From Ferrimonas lipolytica (lineage in GTDB: Bacteria; Pseudomonadota; Gammaproteobacteria; Enterobacterales; Shewanellaceae): a stretch of 64,000 nucleotides of DNA. The stretch lies in the NCBI RefSeq assembly GCF_012295575.1, contig NZ_CP051180.1, positions 806,001 through 870,000 of the forward strand, read 5' to 3'. The position numbers and the translations under genes are program-made. Positions within the stretch are counted from its first letter, which is position 1. Every line of letters begins with the position of its first letter. The notes beneath the pieces were generated by a model. That model did no database searches. It was not told the DNA's origin and saw nothing but the letters and a program-made list of their open reading frames with translations. Shown here piece after piece: positions 42,565 to 51,728 of the stretch.

Positions 42565-44676
42565 ATGCGACGCTCTATTATTGCTTTGGCTGTAGTTTCT
42601 TCATTGGCCATCGCCCAAGAACAACCGATTGAAACCATTACTGTTACCGCAGATCTGCGTAACATCGAACTAAACCAGCTGCCTGGTTCTGCCACTGTTA
42701 TCGACGAAGTTCAGCTTCAAGATGAAGGCGGTGAGCACTTTGAACAGATCCTCGATAATATCCCCAACCTTAACTGGTCTGGCGCTACCTCGCGTCCGCG
42801 TTACTTCCAGATCCGCGGTGTTGGTGAGCAAGAGGAATATCAAGGGGCACCGAATAGCTCCGTTGGCTTTATTGTTGATGATATCGACTTATCCGGGTTG
42901 GGCATGGCGGCGAGCCTGTACGATCTCGAGCAGGTTGAAGTGTTGCGCGGCCCGCAAGGCACTCAATATGGTGCCAACGCACTGGCTGGTCTTATCTATG
43001 TGAAAAGCCAAGACCCAACCGAAGCGGTAGAGTCGGGTATCAGCGTCACCTTGGCAGAAGACAGTCAGCAAACCTACGGTGGTTACGTTTCTGGTGCCTT
43101 GACCGATAGCCTTAGCGCTCGGACCGTGTTTCACCTCAACCAGCAAGATGGCTTTCGCGATAACCAATACCTAGGCAAAGACGACACCAACAAGCGCGAT
43201 GAATTGACCTTCCGTACCAAGTTGTTATGGCAGCCGACAGACAGTTTTGATGCCAAGCTGACCTTCCTTCATGCCAATCTCGACAATGGCTACGATACTT
43301 GGACCTTGGACAACAATGGTTACAATAGTTCGAGCGACGAGCCTGGTGAAGACTCGCAGCGCACGAACGGTGCCTCGCTCAATATGCGCTTTGGTGTTAA
43401 TGACAAGATGTCGCTGCGTACCATTACCAGTTGGACTAATACCCACGCAACTAACTCATTTGATGGTGACTGGTCTAACCCAGACTATTGGAGCGGCAAA
43501 GAGTGTGATGATTATGCTGGCGGCACTGAAGCGTGCCAATATGATTACACTTGGGCGAAAGATCAGCAGCGTGACACCTTAAGCCAAGAGATCCGTTTGA
43601 GTTCGGAAGAAGCAGGGCGGATCTTTGCCGGCAGCACCGACTGGTTAGTTGGCATCTACGGCAGTCGCCTGCGCGAGACTAACGATCTTGAAAGCTTCTA
43701 CAATGGCTTTACTGATGAGATGTTAAAGTCCGATTTTGAATCGGAAAGCGTTGCAATATTTGGTCAGTTAGATAGTGAACTGGGCAAATGGTTACTCTCT
43801 TTTGGGTTGCGTTTCGAACATCGAGACGTTGAATATAAAGATGATTCCGGTGAAGACTTTGCGCCAGATGAAGACATGTGGGGTGGTCATATCTCGGCGA
43901 CTTATCGCTGGAACGATCAACACAACAGCTACGTTCGAGTGGCTCGTGGCTATAAAGCCGGTGGCTTTAATATGGGCCTACCGGACTATTTGACCACCAA
44001 TACCGAGTACGACTCTGAAACTCTCTATAACTACGAAATTGGCCTAAAGAGCACTTGGCTCGATGGCGATCTACGTAGCAATGTTTCACTGTTCTATATG
44101 GACCGGAAAGACCAACAGGTTGAAGCATCAATTCAAGACCCAGAGGATCCGCAGCGCTTCATTCTTTATACCAATAACGCCACCGATTCGAGTAACTACG
44201 GTGCTGAGATTGAGCTGAGCTATCAACTGCATCGTAACTTGGAACTGCATGGCAGCGCGGGGTGGCTAGAGACCGAATACGATGATTACGTGGTTCAGCT
44301 GAGTGAAACTGAATCTCGTGACCTATCTGGTCGTGACTTGGCTCATGCGCCGAATTACCAGTTTGCTATTGGCGCGACCTACCGTAACGATCAAGGTTGG
44401 TTTGCCAATGTAAACCTGAGTGGTAAAGATGAGTTTTATTACTCAGACACCAATGACTCCACTTCTGACTCCTACCAAGTACTTGATGCTAAAGTAGGCT
44501 ACGAAGCAAGCGACTGGTCGGTGTACGTCTGGGGACGTAACCTTACCGATGAAGAGTATGGCGTCCGCGGCTTCTACTTCGGCAATGAACCGGATCTCGG
44601 TTGGGCCGACAAACAGTACATTCGCTACGGTGATCCGCAGCAACTTGGCGTAACCTTTAACTACCACTTCATGTAA
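42565..44676 (+). CDS. TonB-dependent receptor, probable thiamine uptake
   Basis: A 703-residue outer-membrane receptor. It has a signal peptide (MRRSIIALAVVSSLAIA), a TonB box-like ETITVTA (23-29), a plug (residues about 40-150: SATVIDEVQ, VEVLRGPQGTQYGANAL) and a 22-strand barrel ending in VTFNYHFM. The plug and barrel alone do not reveal a substrate. Control by a TPP riboswitch and the downstream thiamine genes make thiamine or a phosphorylated or precursor form likely. The ATG at 42565 is chosen because it starts the signal peptide. Confidence 0.9.
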   Translation: MRRSIIALAVVSSLAIAQEQPIETITVTADLRNIELNQLPGSATVIDEVQLQDEGGEHFEQILDNIPNLNWSGATSRPRYFQIRGVGEQEEYQGAPNSSVGFIVDDIDLSGLGMAASLYDLEQVEVLRGPQGTQYGANALAGLIYVKSQDPTEAVESGISVTLAEDSQQTYGGYVSGALTDSLSARTVFHLNQQDGFRDNQYLGKDDTNKRDELTFRTKLLWQPTDSFDAKLTFLHANLDNGYDTWTLDNNGYNSSSDEPGEDSQRTNGASLNMRFGVNDKMSLRTITSWTNTHATNSFDGDWSNPDYWSGKECDDYAGGTEACQYDYTWAKDQQRDTLSQEIRLSSEEAGRIFAGSTDWLVGIYGSRLRETNDLESFYNGFTDEMLKSDFESESVAIFGQLDSELGKWLLSFGLRFEHRDVEYKDDSGEDFAPDEDMWGGHISATYRWNDQHNSYVRVARGYKAGGFNMGLPDYLTTNTEYDSETLYNYEIGLKSTWLDGDLRSNVSLFYMDRKDQQVEASIQDPEDPQRFILYTNNATDSSNYGAEIELSYQLHRNLELHGSAGWLETEYDDYVVQLSETESRDLSGRDLAHAPNYQFAIGATYRNDQGWFANVNLSGKDEFYYSDTNDSTSDSYQVLDAKVGYEASDWSVYVWGRNLTDEEYGVRGFYFGNEPDLGWADKQYIRYGDPQQLGVTFNYHFM

Positions 44677-44687
44677 GGAAAGCGACT

Positions 44688-44948
44688 ATGCAGTTAAGTG
44701 TCGAAATTAGCCTTTACCCATTGCAGGATAACTACTTAGAGATCATTAAGTGGTTTATCGATCGTGTTGACGCCTACCCAGACGTACAACGACTTACCAA
44801 CGGCATGAGCACCCAGCTTGGCGGCGATTACGACGTGGTGATGGCGTTGTTGGCAACCGAGATGAAAGCGGCTCATCAGCAGTGGGGCCGTGGTGTGTTT
44901 GTCTGCAAGTTTATTCCTGGCGGGGTTAATCTTGACCACAGTGAGTGA
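44688..44948 (+). CDS. Small Thiamine_BP/YkoF-like protein
   Basis: An 86-residue ferredoxin-like protein resembling the MTH1187/YkoF (PF01910-type) family, in which B. subtilis YkoF binds thiamine or its pyrimidine part. Visible are the first strand VEISLYPL, then RLTNGMSTQLGGDYD and the C-terminal FVCKFIPGG. There is no signal peptide, so it is cytoplasmic. It lies between the receptor and the PnuT-like permease and overlaps the latter, which supports a thiamine-handling role. Confidence 0.8.
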   Translation: MQLSVEISLYPLQDNYLEIIKWFIDRVDAYPDVQRLTNGMSTQLGGDYDVVMALLATEMKAAHQQWGRGVFVCKFIPGGVNLDHSE

Positions 44949-45579
44949 TTGGTTAAGCGGCATCTTGGCAGATGCCGCTATCATGACCGGTTGGGAAGCG
45001 GTAGCGGTGGTGCTAGCAATTGCTTATCTCTTGTTAGCCATGAAACAAAGTCTGTGGTGTTGGGCTGCTGCGGCCATAAGTACCACGATATACATTGTCC
45101 TGTTTTGGCATGTAAGCCTGTTGATGGAGTCTGCACTGAGCATTTTCTATCTAGTGATGGCCGCTGTTGGTTTTTATCAATGGCGTTTTGGTGGTAATCG
45201 GGGCGAAGGTACCCCATTGATCCGCTGGAGTGTTAACAAACACCTTAGTGTTATTGGTACCACCGCACTGCTAGGCATTGGCTTGGGTTACGTTATGGCG
45301 ACTCAAACCTCCGCTGATTTTGCCTATCTTGATGCGCAAACCACCTGTTTTGCCGTGGTTGGCACCTGGATGTTGGCGAAGAAAGTGGTTGAGAATTGGT
45401 TGTATTGGGTGGTGATCGACTTAGTCTCTATCTACCTCTATTTCAACAAAGGATTAATGCTTACTTCTGCCTTGTTTGTCGCCTATGTGGTGCTGGCATA
45501 CATCGCTTATCGCCAGTGGCAGCAACAGTTAGAACAACAGCAAAACCAGCCGAATGACGGTCAACTTAACCCAGCCTAA
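44932..45579 (+). CDS. pnuT: PnuC-family permease, PnuT-like thiamine transporter
   Basis: The product has about seven membrane segments in the PnuC arrangement (for example SLWCWAAAAISTTIYIVLF, AAVGFYQWRFGG, NWLYWVVIDLVSIYLYFNKG). PnuT members move thiamine by facilitated diffusion coupled to phosphorylation. The frame is open from 44890, but I take the TTG at 44932, six bases after GGGG, which overlaps the previous gene by 17 bp; GTG at 44941 is the alternative. The TPP riboswitch and kinase neighbours select PnuT over the nicotinamide riboside form PnuC. Confidence 0.85.
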   Translation: MTTVSDWLSGILADAAIMTGWEAVAVVLAIAYLLLAMKQSLWCWAAAAISTTIYIVLFWHVSLLMESALSIFYLVMAAVGFYQWRFGGNRGEGTPLIRWSVNKHLSVIGTTALLGIGLGYVMATQTSADFAYLDAQTTCFAVVGTWMLAKKVVENWLYWVVIDLVSIYLYFNKGLMLTSALFVAYVVLAYIAYRQWQQQLEQQQNQPNDGQLNPA

Positions 45580-46393
45580 AATGATGTGGCATCAAGCGAT
45601 GCCACATATCCCGTTGCAACATATCGAACCGCTTAACGGTGCCACCGTAAACCAATTGTTTTTGGTTACCGCCGATGGCCGTCAATGGGTGCTGCGGTTG
45701 CATGCCGCTGCTGCTGTGGTTGATAGAATTCAAGAGCGAGAACAATGGTACTTGGCTGCTGCCGCTGGCCTTGCACCAGAGTTACATTATTGGTCAGCTG
45801 ATAACGGCTTTTGCATCAGCGAACTTGGCGGTTCTAACCCTAACAAACTAGAGTCAGCCCCGTTGCTGCGGTTACTTAATAGGTTGCACCAATTAGCCCC
45901 GATAACGCCACCAATAAGCTATTGCGATCAGATAGAGCGCTACCTTAGCGGCGTGAGTAGTGCCCCTTTAGCTCAGTGGCTGGCGCTACAGCAACAGTGG
46001 CAACAACAACTATACCGCAGTGAGCTAGCCCCCTGTTTTTGTCATCATGATCTTCACGCAGGCAATATCCTTGAGCGGCAACAACATTATCTCGCCATCG
46101 ATTTCGAGTATGCCTCATTTGGCCATCCACTGTTTGATGTCGCGGTGGCACGTGCACAGTTACCAATTGAGCAGCAACAGCAATTCGTTGTTGAGTACTA
46201 TGCTCTGCGTCAATTGCCATACACAGCTAACGAACAGCGAGCTTTGCGAGCGGCGACCGCGCTGTGGCACCTGACTAACTGCGCTTGGTCATTGGCGCAA
46301 CTCCATCAAGTCGGGACACATTCAGATACAGTCGCGATAAATAAATGGTGTAAAAACAGCAAGGATTGGCTTAGCTTGAATATGGTTAGCTGA
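45554..46393 (+). CDS. Phosphotransferase of the thiamine/choline kinase family
   Basis: The 279-residue protein has the aminoglycoside-phosphotransferase fold: GATVNQLFLVTADGRQWVLR (nucleotide loop and Lys/Arg region), the Brenner motif CHHDLHAGNIL with catalytic Asp and Asn, and AIDFEYAS for the metal Asp. It is most simply a thiamine kinase (ThiK-like), since the gene overlaps pnuT by 26 bp and lies in the TPP-controlled unit; in E. coli thiK lies in the hinT-ycfL cluster found just upstream here. Substrate identity is inference. The start is uncertain, as no good Shine-Dalgarno is visible. Confidence 0.8.
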   Translation: MTVNLTQPKMMWHQAMPHIPLQHIEPLNGATVNQLFLVTADGRQWVLRLHAAAAVVDRIQEREQWYLAAAAGLAPELHYWSADNGFCISELGGSNPNKLESAPLLRLLNRLHQLAPITPPISYCDQIERYLSGVSSAPLAQWLALQQQWQQQLYRSELAPCFCHHDLHAGNILERQQHYLAIDFEYASFGHPLFDVAVARAQLPIEQQQQFVVEYYALRQLPYTANEQRALRAATALWHLTNCAWSLAQLHQVGTHSDTVAINKWCKNSKDWLSLNMVS

Positions 46394-46425
46394 TATTGGC
46401 CTTGGGCTGATACTAAGGAGATTAT

Positions 46426-47265
46426 GTGCAGCGCGGACTAATAGTAGCCATTTTGTTGATTTTCCTTGCCGGATGCTCGGCTCGATTTGTCTATAACTGG
46501 ATGGATTGGATTGTGCCTTGGGAAGTTGATGATTATGTCGATTTAAGCCGTGATCAAACTAAGGCGCTGGATCAACTGATTGAGTCAACCTTAGCATGGC
46601 ACCGAGTTAATGAGCTGCCCCAATACGTACAACACATTGATGATCTTGAAGCGGCGTTAGAGCAACCGATGACGCCTGAACGAGTACAGAGCCAACTCGA
46701 CCGATTCGAAGAGCACTGGAATCGCCTATACCAACACCTCGTTCCTGATGTTATCCCTGCGCTACAAGATCTGACCGATGAACAGGTGCAGCAGATCATC
46801 GACACTGCCCAAGATGAAGAGGATGAGTTGCGGCAGGAGTATCAAGATCTCACCATCGACGAGCGGATCGAAAAATCCAATAAATCGATGAAGAAGGGGA
46901 TGAAGAAACGCATCGGCCGTTTGAGCGAGCAACAACAGCAACTGATTGAACAGTTCAACGACAGTCGCCATCGTTCACTCAAAGAGTGGTTTAGCTATCG
47001 CGACCGTTACATGCAACTGTTGATTTTGGGCTTAACAGAGCGGGCTGATAGTGAAAAGTTAGCGCAACGCTTGCGGTTATTATTGATTGATTACGATGAG
47101 CTTAAGTCGCTAGAACATAAAAAGATTCTCGACTTTAATCGACAATTGTTGGTGGTTTATCTAGCGGATATGCACAGTTCGCTCAGCAATAAACAACTAA
47201 AGCGGTTAGTAGAGGACCTCGATTCACTACGAGAGGACTTTATATATCTGCAACGGGCGCAATAA
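46426..47265 (+). CDS. DUF6279 lipoprotein
   Basis: The 279-residue protein has a lipobox (FLAGCSARF) and a long helical body, rich in Gln, Glu and Leu, with RFVYNWMDWIVPWEVDDYVDL near the N-terminus. This is the DUF6279 pattern. The start is GTG at 46426 after AAGGAG. It lies 32 bp after the kinase and may be co-transcribed with the thiamine operon, without obvious functional relation. Confidence 0.75.
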   Translation: MQRGLIVAILLIFLAGCSARFVYNWMDWIVPWEVDDYVDLSRDQTKALDQLIESTLAWHRVNELPQYVQHIDDLEAALEQPMTPERVQSQLDRFEEHWNRLYQHLVPDVIPALQDLTDEQVQQIIDTAQDEEDELRQEYQDLTIDERIEKSNKSMKKGMKKRIGRLSEQQQQLIEQFNDSRHRSLKEWFSYRDRYMQLLILGLTERADSEKLAQRLRLLLIDYDELKSLEHKKILDFNRQLLVVYLADMHSSLSNKQLKRLVEDLDSLREDFIYLQRAQ

Positions 47266-47319
47266 AACCGACAGCGGCTCGGTCTATTGCTTTAAGTTGA
47301 GTACAAAGGATTTCTCGAA

Positions 47320-47907
47320 ATGACAGCAATTACCCAATTGTGGCACCGTTTTTTTTCTCAAACCCAAGTGGCTGAAGGCTTAGCACCGTTGGCACTACGG
47401 TTATACCTCGCGCCGGTGTTAATGCAGGCCGGCTACAACAAACTCAGTGCCTTTGAAGACACCGCGGCGTGGTTTGGTAACCCAGATTGGGGCTTAGGTT
47501 TGCCCTTTCCTGAGTTGATGACGGCATTGGCTGCCGGTACTGAATTGTTTGGCGGAGCGCTGCTCGTGATTGGCCTATTTACTCGACTGGTGGCGATCCC
47601 AATGATGGTTACCATGTTGGTGGCTGCGTTTGCGGTGCATTGGCAAAATGGCTGGTTAGCGATTGCCGATGCTAGCTCGTGGTTGGCGAATGAGCGCGTA
47701 CTCGACTCGGTTGAAAAGCTAGATCGCGCTAAAGTCATTTTGCAAGAGAACGGCAACTACGATTGGCTAACTAGCTCCGGCAGTGTAGTGGTGTTGAACA
47801 ATGGTATCGAATTCGCCATTACCTATTTTGTTATGCTACTTGCGCTGTACTTTATGGGCGGTGGCAAGTACACCAGTGTGGATTATTACTTAACTCGAAA
47901 GCAGTAA
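47320..47907 (+). CDS. DoxX-family membrane protein
   Basis: The 195-residue protein has four membrane helices with the DoxX signatures LALRLYLAPVLMQAGYNKL and LPFPELMTALAAGTELFGGALLVIGLFTRL (split here), then MVTMLVAAFAVHW. The insert of about 40 residues between helices 3 and 4 carries charged residues. DoxX proteins form redox-linked membrane complexes in some species; the role here is unknown. AAAGGAT precedes the ATG. Confidence 0.85.
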   Translation: MTAITQLWHRFFSQTQVAEGLAPLALRLYLAPVLMQAGYNKLSAFEDTAAWFGNPDWGLGLPFPELMTALAAGTELFGGALLVIGLFTRLVAIPMMVTMLVAAFAVHWQNGWLAIADASSWLANERVLDSVEKLDRAKVILQENGNYDWLTSSGSVVVLNNGIEFAITYFVMLLALYFMGGGKYTSVDYYLTRKQ

Positions 47908-47976
47908 TAACAAGCTCAGATTAGTCATGGCCGAAATTGGCTAGTTGATTTGAATTAGTGTGGTTATGCTTAAGCC

Positions 47977-49395
47977 ATGACCACGTTAACGCTCTCCTCC
48001 CAACAGTGTCGGCAGGCACGACTCGCCAAAGATCCCCGTTTCGACGGGCGCTTTTTTACCGGTGTTCACAGCACCAAAATCTATTGCCGCAGTGTTTGCC
48101 CTGTGCACCCACCGCTTGAGAAGAATGTCAGTTATTTTGCTACCCCAGCAGAAGCAGAGCAGGCTGGCTTGCGCCCATGCTTACGCTGCCGCCCTGAGTT
48201 GGCACCGCCAGGGGCAGATTGGCGCAAGCATCAACCTCGACTTAGCCGCGCGGTGACGTTATTGCACAGCCATGACGTTACCAGCGTAAGGGAGCTAGCC
48301 CAAGCCTGCTATTTGAGCGAGCGGCAACTGCGGCGGTTGTTTCAGCAACATCTTGGTGTATCGCCTTTGCAGGCACTGCAAACCCATAGATTATTGCAAG
48401 CTAAGCAGCTATTGACCGACTCAAGTTTAACTATTACTGAAGTGGCGTACGCCAGTGGCTACCAGAGTGTGCGTCGGTTTAATGATGCTTTTGTGCAACA
48501 CTATCGCTTGGCACCAAGCCGTTTTCGTCAGCAGACTGATGTCAGTGAGAGCAGTGCGCTGGTATTGCGACTGCCGTTTCGCCGGCCCTTTGATTATCAG
48601 AACCTGCTTGGTTTTTTCGAAGCTCGAGCGATTGATGGGGTTGAGTGGGTTGAGGATGGCCGATTTCATAAACGCCTTAGCCCGTCACAAAACATGATGG
48701 TTGAGATGGGGGAACAGCAGTTGCTGGTCACCCTGACTGGAGTCGCTCCCCAGCATTTACCAGATTATCGGCTCCGTCTCCGGCGGATGTGGGATCTGGA
48801 TGCTGACCCGCTGATTATTGCAACTGATTTGAATAAGCAGCCGTCAATGGCGGCGTTGGTCGAGGCCTACCCAGGCTTGCGTTTAGCGGCATACTGGGAT
48901 GGTTGGGAAGCGCTACTGCGAGCGATTCTTGGGCAGCAAGTCACTATCGAAGCAGGGCGTAAGTTGTTATCGAAACTGGTTGCTATCCACACTGATGCAG
49001 GCGGTTTTGGCTTACCGTCGCCGCAACAATTACTGAGTTTGGATATCGCTCCATTGGGAATACCCGGTAGCCGCAAGCAAACCCTTTATCGAGTTGCTGC
49101 CGCGGCAGTCGATTGGGATCTCCATCGCTGGCCAGATGTTGAACGGCTGAGCGAACCATTATTAGCGGTTAAGGGAGTAGGGCCGTGGACAGTAGCTTAT
49201 TGGCGTTTACGTAGTGGGATGGACTCGGATAGTTTACCCAGCGGTGATGTGGTGCTGCGTAAAGCAGCGGCACAGCAGGGATTGGCTAACGATGCAGCTG
49301 AGTTAGAAGTCGTGGCTCAGTTATGGCGCCCTTGGCGAAGTTATGCCACTAATTTATTGTGGCGCAGTACAGTAGAAGGTAATGATGTTTTATAG
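47977..49395 (+). CDS. alkA: Ada-type/AraC/AlkA fusion, DNA-3-methyladenine glycosylase II
   Basis: The 472-residue protein has four parts: a methyl-accepting zinc domain like the Ada N-terminus (C37, C41, C68, C71), an AraC HTH (about residues 90-185: SVRELAQACYLSERQLRRLF), an AlkA N-terminal domain (about 195-305), and an HhH-GPD glycosylase domain with the catalytic Asp in LPSGDVVLRK. So it senses methyl-phosphotriesters, probably regulates transcription and excises alkylated bases. It lacks the second, O6-methylguanine methyltransferase domain of Ada; that activity is supplied by ogt, which overlaps by 14 bp. Confidence 0.9.
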   Translation: MTTLTLSSQQCRQARLAKDPRFDGRFFTGVHSTKIYCRSVCPVHPPLEKNVSYFATPAEAEQAGLRPCLRCRPELAPPGADWRKHQPRLSRAVTLLHSHDVTSVRELAQACYLSERQLRRLFQQHLGVSPLQALQTHRLLQAKQLLTDSSLTITEVAYASGYQSVRRFNDAFVQHYRLAPSRFRQQTDVSESSALVLRLPFRRPFDYQNLLGFFEARAIDGVEWVEDGRFHKRLSPSQNMMVEMGEQQLLVTLTGVAPQHLPDYRLRLRRMWDLDADPLIIATDLNKQPSMAALVEAYPGLRLAAYWDGWEALLRAILGQQVTIEAGRKLLSKLVAIHTDAGGFGLPSPQQLLSLDIAPLGIPGSRKQTLYRVAAAAVDWDLHRWPDVERLSEPLLAVKGVGPWTVAYWRLRSGMDSDSLPSGDVVLRKAAAQQGLANDAAELEVVAQLWRPWRSYATNLLWRSTVEGNDVL

Positions 49396-49864
49396 TGAAT
49401 TAGTAACCCCATTGGGAAAGGTTCTAATTGTTGGTGATGAACAAGGGCTGCGACAGGTTGCCTTTCAGCACGGGGCACAACCGCAGCGTATCGAAGCGGA
49501 TTGGCAGCGCAACGACCAGGCACTGGCCCAAGCACGACAGCAGTTATGCCAATACTTTGCCGGTGAGCGACAGCAGTTCGAGCTAACGCTCGCGCCTAAA
49601 GGGACTGAATTTCAACAGCAAGTATGGCGCGCCTTGGTGGAGATCCCTTATGGGCAGACTGCCAGTTATGGCGAGGTTGCCAACCAGATTGGCAAACCTA
49701 AAGCGGTGCGGGCACTCGGTGCGGCTAACGGTAAAAACCCACTGGCGGTGGTGGTGCCGTGTCACCGAGTAATTGGTGCCAACGGTACCTTGACTGGCTA
49801 TGCCGGTGGGCTCGCTTTAAAAGCGCAGTTGTTGCAGTTGGAACAACCTGATCTACTGCGTTAA
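49382..49864 (+). CDS. ogt: Methylated-DNA--protein-cysteine S-methyltransferase
   Basis: The 160-residue protein has the methyl-acceptor motif PCHRV with nucleophile C127 and the helix-turn-helix region GTEFQQQVWRALVEIPYGQT. It repairs O6-methylguanine in a suicide reaction. The start ATG at 49382 lies inside the end of the glycosylase gene (14-bp overlap), so the two are coupled. No independent promoter was seen. Confidence 0.93.
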   Translation: MMFYSELVTPLGKVLIVGDEQGLRQVAFQHGAQPQRIEADWQRNDQALAQARQQLCQYFAGERQQFELTLAPKGTEFQQQVWRALVEIPYGQTASYGEVANQIGKPKAVRALGAANGKNPLAVVVPCHRVIGANGTLTGYAGGLALKAQLLQLEQPDLLR

Positions 49865-49915
49865 AGTCAGGTAAGATGGCAAATGAGAATCAACTCGATC
49901 TAAACCGGAGCTGCC

Positions 49916-50464
49916 ATGGATGCGCAACAACTTCTTCTTAATCGTCACTCTCAGCCTCGATTAACTGAGCCGGGCCCTAATCCTGACCAACTACAACTGA
50001 TTCTGCAGGCGGCGTTGCGGGCGCCAGATCACGCCATGCTTAAACCGTACGAATTTGTGGTCGCGCAGGAAGAAGGGTTGAACCGCTTAGGTGAGATCTT
50101 TTTCGAGTCAGCCCAAGCCAGCGGAGACAGTGGTGAGAGTTTGGCTCGAGCTCGATTGTTACCGACTCGAGCACCAATGGTGATTACGGTAATCGCTAAG
50201 GTGACCGAGCACCCGAAGGTCCCACCGATAGAACAGCACCTTACGGCTGGTTGCGCATTGTTGCAGATGCAGCAGATGGCGTTAGCACTTGGCTTGGGTG
50301 GCGTTTGGCGTAGCGGAAATTTTGCCCGGGATAATGTGGTCCGCGACGCGTTCGGGCTGCAACAACAGGATGAGATTGTTGGCTTTCTTTATCTTGGTAC
50401 TCCAGTTAAAGCCACTCAGCCAACCACAGCCAAAGCAATCACTCCCTACTGGCGCCTGTTGTAG
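49916..50464 (+). CDS. ydjA: Nitroreductase-family protein YdjA
   Basis: The 182-residue FMN protein begins LLNRHSQPRLTEPGPNPDQL and has the YdjA-type blocks APDHAMLKPYEFV, LQMQQMALALGLGGVWRSG and EIVGFLYLGTP. This subgroup has a short flavin pocket and low nitroreductase activity. CCGGAG precedes the ATG at a good distance. It may be read together with the repair genes, 51 bp downstream of ogt. Confidence 0.88.
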   Translation: MDAQQLLLNRHSQPRLTEPGPNPDQLQLILQAALRAPDHAMLKPYEFVVAQEEGLNRLGEIFFESAQASGDSGESLARARLLPTRAPMVITVIAKVTEHPKVPPIEQHLTAGCALLQMQQMALALGLGGVWRSGNFARDNVVRDAFGLQQQDEIVGFLYLGTPVKATQPTTAKAITPYWRLL

Positions 50465-50488
50465 TGGTGTCGTTTCATTTCATTCGCC

Positions 50489-51574
50489 TTAGTCATTAGC
50501 AATTAGCGGCCAAGGGAGTAGGGCGATGGCAGGTTGATGCAAGCTTGATAAATAAAGGGTATCCCCCTGCAACAGGGCCCCGGTGACATGGGCATACCCA
50601 CCTTGAGGATCTTGTAAGTTAAAACGGATTTGACCTCGCTGATCAAAACCAACCACATGGCCATAACGAGTCGCTTGCGGCCGAATTGTGGCAGGCAGTC
50701 GTTGAATCATTTTTCGGAGCTGTGGCTTGTTAGCCAACCAATCCAATAGGGCATTACGAGGTGAGACCAGCCCGAGCCAATAGGTGCCATCATCGGCGCG
50801 GCTTAGGTTATCGGGAAAGCCCGGTAAGTTGTCGAGTAGTACTTCCGCTTGGCCTTGGTTATCGCCCTTTAGGTGCAGCTTTAATACTCGATAATGTCCA
50901 GTCTCCGCGACTAATAGGCTGCGGTCGTTATCCGCTAATGCTACGCCGTTGGCAAAGTTAAGCCCGGTTAAGATGACCGTGGCCGTCCCTGTCACGGGAT
51001 CAAACTGAATGACTCGACCGCTGCCCGCATGTTCGTTAACGTCGATCATGCTGGCTTGATAGGTGCCATATTGCTGCGCCGCGTGTCGGGTCGTGGATTC
51101 ACTAAGATATAGGGTGCCATCGGCGGCAATCGCCACTGAGTTGGCGTAGATAAGCGCTTGGCCACCAACCTCGGTCAGTACCTTCGTCAAGGTGCCATTG
51201 GGTTCTAACCGCAATAGACCTTGGTGAGCATCGGCAATGTAGAGATTGTTATGTCGGTCGAATTGCAATCCCAGTGGCCGACCTCCGGTGTTGCTAACAA
51301 TCTTCAGCTCGCCATTAATGATGCAACCAATGTCGCCGTTGCTTAAGCCGAAGTAAACCTTACCCCGGTTATCTGCAGCTAAGGTCTCTGGCCCTGGGAA
51401 TGGTGTTGCTATCGTTGTTAGTGCAGCGAGCTGTTGGTTGGAGCTAAATGGCGCCTGATAGCCCCGATCGCTCGGTGGCTGCCATGACATGGGGTTAATT
51501 GGCACTGGCCATGAACTGAGATAGACCAGAGTTGCAACCAGCAGCGATGCAATGCTTAGCTTCCATGCAGACAT
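50489..51574 (-). CDS. SMP-30/gluconolactonase or strictosidine-synthase-like protein, exported
   Basis: The 361-residue protein has an N-terminal hydrophobic anchor or signal (LSIASLLVATLVYLSSW) and a six-bladed propeller. Blades show repeated NLYIADAHQGLLRLEPNGT, YLSESTTRHAAQQYGTYQ and LLVAETGHYRVLKL; DNLSRADDGTYWLGL is the characteristic strictosidine-synthase-type blade. The metal-dependent hydrolase activity is inferred only. The open frame starts at 51670, but the ATG at 51574 after AAAGGA begins the anchor. Confidence 0.8.
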   Translation of the reverse strand: MSAWKLSIASLLVATLVYLSSWPVPINPMSWQPPSDRGYQAPFSSNQQLAALTTIATPFPGPETLAADNRGKVYFGLSNGDIGCIINGELKIVSNTGGRPLGLQFDRHNNLYIADAHQGLLRLEPNGTLTKVLTEVGGQALIYANSVAIAADGTLYLSESTTRHAAQQYGTYQASMIDVNEHAGSGRVIQFDPVTGTATVILTGLNFANGVALADNDRSLLVAETGHYRVLKLHLKGDNQGQAEVLLDNLPGFPDNLSRADDGTYWLGLVSPRNALLDWLANKPQLRKMIQRLPATIRPQATRYGHVVGFDQRGQIRFNLQDPQGGYAHVTGALLQGDTLYLSSLHQPAIALLPWPLIAND

Positions 51575-51728
51575 TGAGGTTTCCTTTGTATTTTTAACCT
51601 TGTAACTTGGTCCTATTCTAAGGTTTAGTAAATAGCTAGATGATGTTTGAGTAACAATAGCTGCAATCACATTGGGTTAAGTTGATCCTGTTGTGAGCAT
51701 CGATTGGCAACCAAAGTGGTGGTGACGA

